In this document: piece after piece, positions 43,801 to 49,563 of the stretch
How the letters are laid out: every line of letters starts with the position of its first letter
Position numbering within the stretch: the first letter of the stretch is position 1
NCBI GenBank assembly: GCA_902773135.1
Contig: CACYDP010000140.1
Location: 1 to 49,563 of the forward strand
Direction of reading: 5' to 3'
DNA: 49,563 nucleotides
Origin: an uncultured Ruminococcus sp.
GTDB lineage: Bacteria > Bacillota > Clostridia > Oscillospirales > Acutalibacteraceae
The notes under the pieces: generated by a model
The model's input: only the letters and a program-made list of their open reading frames with translations
Database searches by the model: none
What the model was told of the DNA's origin: nothing
Program-made: the position numbers and the translations under genes

Positions 43801-45085
43801 AACCTCTTTTATCATCTGCAATACCGCTGTTTTCAGCATTATACGCTGACAGTACAATATGGCAGTTATTTCCGCCTACTCCAAATGCACTTACTCCCGC
43901 ATATCTGAGAGCCTCTGACTTTTCACAGCAGTTTGCTATCTTATAGCCGAATTTGTCCAGCGAAAGCTCCGGATTTATTTTTTCGCTGTATAATGACGGA
44001 ACTATGGTATGATGTTCAAGCATAAGGACTGTTTTTATCAGTCCTGCAATTCCAGCCGCAAAATTAAGGTGTCCTATATTTGACTTGACCGAACCTATGT
44101 ACAAAGGTTTGTTCTTTCTGTCTCCGAAAACCTGATTGATTGACGTTATCTCTATTGCATCGCCAAGCTTTGTACCAGTACCGTGAGCTTCTATATAGTC
44201 GATGTCGTCAGCTTCGATTTCCGCAAGATAAAGTGCATCGGACATGGCTCGGCACTCGCCTTTAACGCTCGGAGCAGCATAACTTGCCTTTTCACTTCCG
44301 TCATTATTTATTGCCGAACCCTTTATTACGGCATGGATAAAGTCATTGTCCTCAATGCTGTCACTGAGCATTTTAAGAAGTACCGCACCGCCTCCACAGC
44401 CGGGTACAAATCCGTCAGCTTCGGCACTGAAAGGCTTTGTATAGCCCTTTTTAGACAGTGTATTTTCTGCGTTGATGTAATAATCCTGATTTTCAAGAAT
44501 ATTTACTCCGCCGGCAATAGCTATATCACATTCTCCGTTTATGAGAGCATTGACAGCCTCGTGAACTGCATAAAGCGAACTTGCACACGATGCCTTTATC
44601 GGTACGCACGGTCCTGTAAAGTCCATATGATAGCCTATTCTTGAAGCAGATGAACCGTCAAGAAATGTTTTTCTCAAAGTCTGTTCTTCAGCATTTTCTT
44701 CAGATGTTGTGAAATATCCTTTCCAGACATACACAAACTCATAAAGCGAACAAAAAAGTCCGACACGCACTTTTTTTCTGTTGGTTGAGTATCCGCTTGT
44801 TTCAAGTACCTCCGCACAAAGCTTGAACATCATTCTTTGCTGTGGGTCCATAAGCTTTGCTGACATTTCATTGAGTCCGAACGCATCAGGATCAAAACTG
44901 TACACATCATTGATTTGTCCGAAAGCGTATGTTCTGCACAGGTCGGATTTGTCCTGTCTTGTGATACAGTCCTTTCCGTTTTTGAGATTCTGCCAGAACC
45001 TGTCAGGAGAACTGCTTTCCGGAAAACGGCACGAATATCCTATGATAGCTGCGTCTGTATCTTTGAACTCAAAATCATTATGCAT
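40838..45085 (-). CDS. Type I polyketide synthase KS-AT-cMT-ACP
   Basis: One module of 1415 residues. KS (about 8-425): active Cys167 (KASCASSL), His301 (EAHGTGT), His339 (SNIGHL). AT (about 510-800): nucleophile Ser599 in GYSAGEY, where most ATs have GHSxG; the selectivity motif is RAGH rather than the malonyl HAFH or methylmalonyl YASH. A linker region (about 870-1060) precedes a C-methyltransferase (about 1065-1290) with SAM loop LEIGAGTG. An ACP ends the protein (Ser in YDIDSLCG, about 1372). No KR, DH or ER is present, so the beta-keto group should remain. The order resembles the PKS part of yersiniabactin HMWP1 without its KR. A carboxylase/reductase lies 3 bases upstream and may supply the extender. 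Confidence 0.93.
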   Translation of the reverse strand: MHNDFEFKDTDAAIIGYSCRFPESSSPDRFWQNLKNGKDCITRQDKSDLCRTYAFGQINDVYSFDPDAFGLNEMSAKLMDPQQRMMFKLCAEVLETSGYSTNRKKVRVGLFCSLYEFVYVWKGYFTTSEENAEEQTLRKTFLDGSSASRIGYHMDFTGPCVPIKASCASSLYAVHEAVNALINGECDIAIAGGVNILENQDYYINAENTLSKKGYTKPFSAEADGFVPGCGGGAVLLKMLSDSIEDNDFIHAVIKGSAINNDGSEKASYAAPSVKGECRAMSDALYLAEIEADDIDYIEAHGTGTKLGDAIEITSINQVFGDRKNKPLYIGSVKSNIGHLNFAAGIAGLIKTVLMLEHHTIVPSLYSEKINPELSLDKFGYKIANCCEKSEALRYAGVSAFGVGGNNCHIVLSAYNAENSGIADDKRGYGVILSSENKQSLKKDCMELADYLEHEPETRLRDIAFTISSRAPLKKYRVPFGAGSTESLIRMLRQPFMTYERPAEKNAQKVIWLFAGSNFLSADEVRAIYNISAEVRSCFDAVFDDVKSESGIDFKQKLAEKADFDTQLESALLPLCVQCAVGDMLKEIGVACDAVIGYSAGEYIAAYFSGVITRKELIRLYYLRNKLIAGLPEGKIVTVLGDPDEFELPDGVYISARNTPNRFMITGLTEDIDNYVKILEEKNILCTELPLNRAGHCGIVDGIIPEFRALLDTIEFKMPEVTYISSFTGRIADKELLTADYWAEQLRSKVDFYNAAKVLDTFESMTSIEIGVGGQLSYFVKKTVKKRAGKAFINMISDDISDRGEALLYGLSVLTSYGLSKHTVSEGRHIYLPPSSFNEKVYNEFENKHDTVSFIQKKQLILDGCSKEMSELVSFLNGKCETEILQYKPEETGWKEAESVYADFADIEIKRLKSSDIKCVKENKDLETSLDMLCLSASAGYFRHYGLFAQSGSVLSWSEIKNKLRLVQEYCPFVMLMLSFLRENGYIIIENVEYAQDIKDSNKVRCIKSISETDTLETVLEKVRKLEPDYIPFFELYADIAVHYPEVFEGKVLGKELLYPNGSYNKLFDMYKKIPEMNKVRLYSSIFSEMLEKLADESSRPLKILEIGAGTGLVTWNSVKVTEKFGGDYWFTDIGASFIEKAKVFARENGYDSLEFCKVDVTRDFREQGLPDNYFDVVVSCNVIQATADMKASLQNCFKVLRKGGYLVLLQTMDGHHISEMLYGLTPEWWNYCNDPLRRYSPIMKKEHFYRTLEETGFDNVRFFEGNNEKLTDTALIFAQRNTENDVSDVSRAKAVSGYEKRYIMGYIEENGSYELAVPESWKKRYNIKNQNEDLAVSYQSETEKRLCKIIEGITSIKVDDINSSIYSYDIDSLCGLMICSQIKNGFSIDFSVKDLLGCTTVKEIADVIDQRTGK

Positions 45086-45088
45086 ATA

Positions 45089-46315
45089 TTATTCTTCCGC
45101 TCCAATCCTTATCACTAATTTGCCTTTGTAAACTTTATTTGCAAAGTCCATATGAGCCTTCGGCAATTCGCTCCAATCGTATATTTTTCCGATATACGGG
45201 TGGATGTCATACTTTTCTACAAGCTTGATATACTCTGCTGCATCTTTCTGAGTACCTGCATGCGACCCCTGTATCCTTCTCTGATTCAGCCATAAAAAAC
45301 GCAGGTCTATATCTGCCTTGTACGATGATGTCGCACCGCAAAGAACTACCATTCCGCCGTTTTCACATACAAATAATGATGTCGGAAGTGTATCTCTGCC
45401 AGGGTGTTCCAGTATGATAGCAGGCGATTTTTTTTCGCCGACTATTTTCCATATTTTACGCTTGAATTTTGTTGCCTGAGCTATCCAGCTTCGGTACTCC
45501 TTATCCGAAAGAGAGTTTACATTTCCCCAATGGTCAAACATCGAACGGTTTATATAACCGGCTGCACCAAGCTGTTTGCAGAATTCTCCTTTTTCTTCGG
45601 ACGATACCACTACAACAGGTATTCCTCCTAAAGCTTTTGTGATCTGTACAGCTGATATTCCAAGACCGCCTGCTCCTCCCCATATAAGGACAACATCGCC
45701 TTGTTTCAGAGTATTGCCTTCCCAACATTTAAGCATACGGTATGCAGTAACTCCTGTTGCATAAACACAGGCACCTTCATCACAATTCAGATTATCTGCC
45801 TTCTTTACACACTGACACTCCTGTACCCTCGAAAACTGAGCAAACGCACCGTAGTTTCCCTCATATCCCCATATATGATATGACGAACTGAAACACGGAT
45901 CCATTCCGGCAAGTATGTCTTTATCGTCAGGAGAATATTTTGAACCTCCGACACATATTGTATCTCCGACTTTATAATTCTTCACGTTTTTTCCGACTGC
46001 ATAAACGATTCCGCATGATTCTGAGCCGCATATATGAAAATCCTGCTTTTCGTCAAAATAGTCACCATTACTGTCTATTACATTTTTAGGCTTTGCATTT
46101 GCCGCCCATATTCCATTGTAATTTATTCCGGCACTGATATTATAAACAAGAAGTTCATCATCACGTATCTCTGGTATGTCAACAATTTCGACTTTGAATG
46201 CAGTTTCAGGCGAACCAAGTCTTTCATTTCTTATAGTCCACGCATACATTTTTCGAGGTATGACTCCTAAAGGCGGACGTTCTCCAACTTCGTATATTTT
46301 ATCTTCAAGTATCAT
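45089..46315 (-). CDS. Crotonyl-CoA carboxylase/reductase-like enzyme (MDR superfamily)
   Basis: A 408-residue medium-chain reductase that resembles CCR enzymes along its length: the N-terminal YAWTIRNERLG extension, GINYNGIWA, IWGYEGNYGAFAQ, LIWGGAGGLG (NADPH site), EHPGRDTLP, CGATSSY, LRFLWLNQRRIQGSH. CCRs reduce and carboxylate enoyl-CoA to alkylmalonyl-CoA extender units. Of the CO2-binding residues known in the Kitasatospora enzyme, the Asn in INYN, Glu in GYEG and His in GSH are present, and the Phe is Tyr151. Carboxylation is therefore plausible, giving the PKS an ethylmalonyl-like or other substituted extender. A simple enoyl reductase acting in trans is the alternative. Confidence 0.86.
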   Translation of the reverse strand: MILEDKIYEVGERPPLGVIPRKMYAWTIRNERLGSPETAFKVEIVDIPEIRDDELLVYNISAGINYNGIWAANAKPKNVIDSNGDYFDEKQDFHICGSESCGIVYAVGKNVKNYKVGDTICVGGSKYSPDDKDILAGMDPCFSSSYHIWGYEGNYGAFAQFSRVQECQCVKKADNLNCDEGACVYATGVTAYRMLKCWEGNTLKQGDVVLIWGGAGGLGISAVQITKALGGIPVVVVSSEEKGEFCKQLGAAGYINRSMFDHWGNVNSLSDKEYRSWIAQATKFKRKIWKIVGEKKSPAIILEHPGRDTLPTSLFVCENGGMVVLCGATSSYKADIDLRFLWLNQRRIQGSHAGTQKDAAEYIKLVEKYDIHPYIGKIYDWSELPKAHMDFANKVYKGKLVIRIGAEE

Positions 46316-46335
46316 TTATACCACCCATACTATAC

Positions 46336-48567
46336 TTAATCCTGATTATACTTCAGACTTTCACTGACATCTACCTTGTCAACTTTGCGGCGAAGCAGAA
46401 GCATCGACAAACAGTAGCTGATAAAAATACAGCAAAAATATATTGCTATGCTGGCAGGTGATATCCACGCATCTATATAACACTGGAAACTTTCAACATT
46501 TCCCTTGAAGTAAAAATCAGAGAAAAGATACCCCAAGTACAATCCAAGTATAGAAGAAATCACAAGTATCACAAAGTATACATTAAGTACCATTCTGTTT
46601 ATTTCACGATTTTTCATGCCAAGTATTTTCAGCATTGATATCATTCCTGAATTCTCCTGTACAAGCATATTTACCATCAGATAAATAACTATGATACAAA
46701 TTATGCATCCGATAACAACTGTACTTGTCATTGAAGGTATGATACCGTCAATGACGCTCTGTATCTGGTCTTTAAGAGATTTTTTTGTAACTGTGGATGT
46801 AACTTCATCGTTATCGTAATCCATCTTTTCGGAACTCATTACAACGTTATACAGTCCATCAGGAATATCGAACATTTCACAGATATTTTCCTTTGAAGAA
46901 TAAAGTACACACTGTACATCATTATCAATTACCTTATCTATTTTTATCTCGTACTCCTTCATTGAAGCCGGCTGGAAGAATTTCAGAGTTTCCCCTTCTG
47001 CGACTCCGTACTGCATTGATGCCATTTTGCTAAGATAATACTTGCCGTCATCAAGGTCAGCATCGTTTCCGGAAGTGTCCTTGAATTTAAGGTAACGGTC
47101 ATCACTGACACCTATAATATTAAAAGCACCTGTACTTCCTTCCACCTCAAAAGAAAGTCCCACAGAACCAACTGCATTTTCCGGAAGTTCATCATCTTTG
47201 AACCCGTCAAGGAAATACTCGTATTCAAAATCTCCGACTATATCAACAGCATGGTCACGATAATGCTCGCATGAATCGATGACATAAAGAGCATATACCA
47301 TCACAATACCACTTATAATAACACCTGCCGCAAATGCAAGTGTACGTGAAAAATGTCTGAATATAGTTCTGAATATGAATTTTCGCCTTACAGGACCTAC
47401 GGAAGACACAGCCTTTCTTCTCTTTTTTCCTGAGCCGGGTCTGTTTCTGAGAAGCTCGGTAACGTTTTTTCCTGTTATTCCGATAGTCTGCAAAAGTGCT
47501 GAACCACAGTACAAAACAGCCGGAAGCAGAATTGATACGATTATATCAGATAAGTTAAAGCTGTACTCTACCGGAAGCTTTTCTATCTTGAAAAAACACA
47601 TTGATGCTACACTGTCCTTAGCAAGCAATGCGATCATTATACCTAATATGCTGCCTAATGCCGCAGGTACGAGTGCAAACAGCATATAATGACGGTATAT
47701 CTGAGACTTTTTTATACCAAGTGCTAAAAGTACGCCTATTTGCTTTGCATCATTGAGAAGATGTCTCTTTAAAACTACGGCGGTAAGTATAATAACGATG
47801 AGCATGATAACAGGAAGTATCATATTTGCATACATACCAAGCTGCTGACAAAGGTTAAGCGGCATTGTAACTCTTCTGTTCATGTCAGCAGGCATATATG
47901 TAAGTGTGCCGTATTGGTCATAAAGGTATCTTCTGACAGAATTTATGTCTTCGTCCTGAGCATAAACTATCGAGTAATACTCCGATACCTGTTCGTCAAG
48001 GGAATCAAGTGCTTCATCGGACATTACTGCTATACCAAATTCTGCATCGGTGTGGTAGCTGTCTGAAAGATTCTCAAGCATGAACAGATAATCCGGACGC
48101 TCAACAAATCCTTTTACAACAAATTTTTTGCCAAATATAATGATACTGTCAGAAATATTGATAGAATTAGCCTCTGCAAAATTTCTGCTGATAAGAAGTT
48201 CGTTATCATTCTGAACGTCACTGCCATCTATTATACAGTATTTGTTTACCTTTTCAGTCTTTGTGAAACAGCGGATAGTATATTGGTCATTCTCAAAATT
48301 GACAAATCTGTTTTTCTCAACAGTAACGTTTTTTGCATTTTCAAGCTCTTTTATCTCGTCATCGTCAAGTGAAATCGGAAGTGTGAATTCACCGTTTTCA
48401 ACACAAGTTTCCTCTCTGATATTGTCTATGTATGCTTTTTCGCCGTTAACTCCTGCATGAAAACATAAAAAAAGGCATATAGCCACTGCTGTAAGAAGTG
48501 CAGAAAAAAAGTAGAATGAAAAATTTTTCTTAATGCTTCTTAAATATCTTTTGTTTAATGTAAGCAT
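46336..48567 (-). CDS. FtsX/MacB-type ABC transporter permease (first pair)
   Basis: About 743 residues. N-terminal helix (NFSFYFFSALLTAVAICLFL), outside domain (40-240), three helices (about 245-365), a second helix and outside domain (about 405-600), and three C-terminal helices (about 610-720) with MLKILGMKNREINRMV, the FtsX signature. ATG 48567 with GAGGG upstream is preferred over TTG 48573. It follows its ATPase by 17 bases and is only distantly similar to the second permease of the operon. Likely exports the product or a precursor. Confidence 0.87.
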   Translation of the reverse strand: MLTLNKRYLRSIKKNFSFYFFSALLTAVAICLFLCFHAGVNGEKAYIDNIREETCVENGEFTLPISLDDDEIKELENAKNVTVEKNRFVNFENDQYTIRCFTKTEKVNKYCIIDGSDVQNDNELLISRNFAEANSINISDSIIIFGKKFVVKGFVERPDYLFMLENLSDSYHTDAEFGIAVMSDEALDSLDEQVSEYYSIVYAQDEDINSVRRYLYDQYGTLTYMPADMNRRVTMPLNLCQQLGMYANMILPVIMLIVIILTAVVLKRHLLNDAKQIGVLLALGIKKSQIYRHYMLFALVPAALGSILGIMIALLAKDSVASMCFFKIEKLPVEYSFNLSDIIVSILLPAVLYCGSALLQTIGITGKNVTELLRNRPGSGKKRRKAVSSVGPVRRKFIFRTIFRHFSRTLAFAAGVIISGIVMVYALYVIDSCEHYRDHAVDIVGDFEYEYFLDGFKDDELPENAVGSVGLSFEVEGSTGAFNIIGVSDDRYLKFKDTSGNDADLDDGKYYLSKMASMQYGVAEGETLKFFQPASMKEYEIKIDKVIDNDVQCVLYSSKENICEMFDIPDGLYNVVMSSEKMDYDNDEVTSTVTKKSLKDQIQSVIDGIIPSMTSTVVIGCIICIIVIYLMVNMLVQENSGMISMLKILGMKNREINRMVLNVYFVILVISSILGLYLGYLFSDFYFKGNVESFQCYIDAWISPASIAIYFCCIFISYCLSMLLLRRKVDKVDVSESLKYNQD

Positions 48568-48584
48568 TTTCAACCCTCGTTATA

Positions 48585-49286
48585 TCAAAGTTCAAGTTCA
48601 CTTGCACTGACCTTTGCTGTGTTTATATCATTGGATATGATTTTACCGTCGTGTATTTTGATTATTCTGTCACCCATTTTAGCTATTTCATTATTATGAG
48701 TGATTATGATGATCGTTGTATTGTATTCAGCATTTATCTTTTCGATAAATTTTAATACATCTCCTGAGCTTTTAGAATCAAGTGCACCTGTAAGCTCGTC
48801 ACAAAGAAGGAGTTTTGGATTCTTTATTACCGCTCTCGCAATCGCAACACGCTGCTGCTGTCCTCCTGAGAGCTGATTGGGAAAACGTTCGGCAAGGTCG
48901 GCTATTCCCAACGTTGTCATAACGTCGTCAATGTCCAGAGGAGATTCGCAGTATTCTGCAACAACTTTGATATTCTCCCTTACAGTTAGTTCAGCAATAA
49001 GATTATAAAACTGAAATACAAATCCGATATTCTCACGCCTGTACATGAGGAGGTCTTTACTTTTTTTGCTCTTCATCTCCTTATTCATAAAAACAAATTT
49101 TCCGCTTGACATTACATCAATACCGCCAAGAATATTGAGAAGTGTACTCTTACCTGAACCGGACGAACCTAAAATTATTACGATCTCCTTTGGTTCGATT
49201 TCAAGAGAAACGCCGTCAAGAGCATAAACAGCATTATTGTCATCTCCGTATCGTCTTACAACATTTTCTAATTTCAAAAGTGACAT
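48585..49286 (-). CDS. ABC transporter ATP-binding protein, first gene of the operon
   Basis: A 233-residue MacB/LolD-type ATPase: Walker A GSSGSGKST, Q-loop FQFYN, signature LSGGQQQR, Walker B LLLCDELTGALD and switch ITHN. ATG preceded by GGGAGG. It opens the leftward operon, about 210 bases downstream of the promoter at 49506-49534, so transport is the first function expressed. Confidence 0.93.
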   Translation of the reverse strand: MSLLKLENVVRRYGDDNNAVYALDGVSLEIEPKEIVIILGSSGSGKSTLLNILGGIDVMSSGKFVFMNKEMKSKKSKDLLMYRRENIGFVFQFYNLIAELTVRENIKVVAEYCESPLDIDDVMTTLGIADLAERFPNQLSGGQQQRVAIARAVIKNPKLLLCDELTGALDSKSSGDVLKFIEKINAEYNTTIIIITHNNEIAKMGDRIIKIHDGKIISNDINTAKVSASELEL

Positions 49287-49306
49287 AAAAACCTCCCGAT
49301 CTTACA

Positions 49307-49330
49307 TTCAGCATAATAATTTATGCTGAA
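49307..49330. other. Leader hairpin just upstream of the first SD
   Basis: TTCAGCATAA and TTATGCTGAA form a 10-bp stem with a 4-base loop. In the leftward transcript it ends about 12 bases before GGGAGG, where it could affect translation start or protect the RNA 5' end. Confidence 0.55.
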
Positions 49331-49372
49331 AAAATAAAGTTCAATAGAACTTGTTAGTGCGGCAAAATATAA

Positions 49373-49386
49373 TTAGACTAATCTAA
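49373..49386. promoter_or_regulatory. Operator-like palindrome, second copy of TTAGA-N4-TCTAA
   Basis: TTAGA-CTAA-TCTAA, a 5-bp-arm palindrome with the same arms and spacing as the one at the start site (49482-49499). It lies just after a TTGACC (49392-49397, minus strand), so it may cover a second promoter. Confidence 0.55.
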
Positions 49387-49404
49387 CCCAAGGGTCAAAT
49401 TTTA

Positions 49405-49432
49405 CGTTATTACATTATAAATTGTAATAACG
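49405..49432. repeat. Perfect 10-bp inverted repeat in the operon leader
   Basis: CGTTATTACA and TGTAATAACG separated by 8 bases. No T-run follows in the direction of transcription, so it is more likely an operator or RNA structure than a terminator. Confidence 0.6.
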
Positions 49433-49481
49433 CCCTTTTGCTATTGATTAACTTTTTTACTATATAATTGCCCTCTCTACG

Positions 49482-49499
49482 TGTTAGAAGCATCTAACA
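49482..49499. promoter_or_regulatory. Operator-like palindrome at the predicted transcription start
   Basis: TGTTAGA-AGCA-TCTAACA, a perfect 7-bp-arm palindrome beginning 6 bases downstream of the -10 box on the minus strand, where a bound repressor would block initiation. The regulator is not encoded in the window. Confidence 0.65.
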
Positions 49500-49505
49500 G
49501 CTAAC

Positions 49506-49534
49506 ATTGTAGCATATCCGAAAAAGATTGTCAA
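49506..49534 (-). promoter_or_regulatory. Strong promoter of the NRPS-PKS operon
   Basis: On the minus strand a perfect TTGACA (49529-49534), 17-base spacer and TACAAT (49506-49511). The next gene leftward is the ABC ATPase at 49286. No other promoter of this quality was seen within the operon. Confidence 0.8.
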
Positions 49535-49563
49535 TTCTTTTTTTAATTACAACTTAGCTTACA

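Noticed and set aside
49405-49432. Inverted repeat considered as a terminator or attenuator
   Set aside because: No T-run follows on the transcribed strand, so it is kept only as an operator or RNA structure candidate.

Overview
The window looks like a chromosomal segment of a low-G+C anaerobic Bacillota of the Ruminococcus type. It carries a surface-anchored type I pullulanase and three secreted starch-binding-like proteins with Ser/Thr/Pro/Glu linkers, has strong GGAGG ribosome-binding sites, and its NRPS modules resemble the yersiniabactin/pyochelin style. The species cannot be read from the sequence alone. No rRNA, tRNA, CRISPR array, transposase or phage gene was seen.

Left part (1-11.9 kb), mostly housekeeping: the C-terminal end of an unknown membrane protein, a secreted pullulanase, a maltose O-acetyltransferase-like enzyme, then an aromatic amino-acid block read leftward (aroE, aroK, a DUF3592-like membrane protein, a DAHP synthase, prephenate dehydrogenase, aroB and a small membrane protein). 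A fatty-acid acyl carrier protein and prolyl-tRNA synthetase read rightward.

Middle part (12.0-18.1 kb), a starch-surface locus: three paralogous exported proteins built from X25-like 'GxFNxW' modules, a CBM25/26-like module in two of them, low-complexity linkers, and a shared TGD-transmembrane-Lys anchor. Between them lie a zinc-ribbon membrane protein and a 53-residue Cys-rich DUF1540 protein.

Right part (18.2-49.3 kb): one leftward operon of about 31 kb with genes overlapping or only a few bases apart. It encodes a hybrid NRPS-PKS pathway. The parts are an aryl-acid AMP ligase; an ArCP-Cy-A(Cys)-PCP protein; a Cy-A-PCP-C protein interrupted by a one-base frameshift; a stand-alone SagB-type flavin oxidase; a type II thioesterase; an Sfp-type phosphopantetheinyl transferase; a KS-AT-cMT-ACP polyketide synthase; a free ACP; a free A-PCP protein; and a crotonyl-CoA carboxylase/reductase-like enzyme. 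Less expected members are a Glu/Leu/Phe/Val-dehydrogenase-like protein, an Fe-S FrhB-like/pyruvyltransferase-like fusion, a BspA-type leucine-rich-repeat protein, a hexapeptide acyltransferase and two FtsX/MacB-type ABC transporters.

The parts list predicts an aryl-capped thiazoline/thiazole compound extended by a C-methylated polyketide unit, related in logic to yersiniabactin. It differs in a polar, atypical starter pocket, a likely non-malonyl extender, no in-line thioesterase or reductase, and no salicylate/DHB synthase. A strong promoter (TTGACA-N17-TACAAT) at the right edge, with a perfect palindrome just downstream and a second copy of the same TTAGA-N4-TCTAA motif in a structured leader, probably controls the whole operon.
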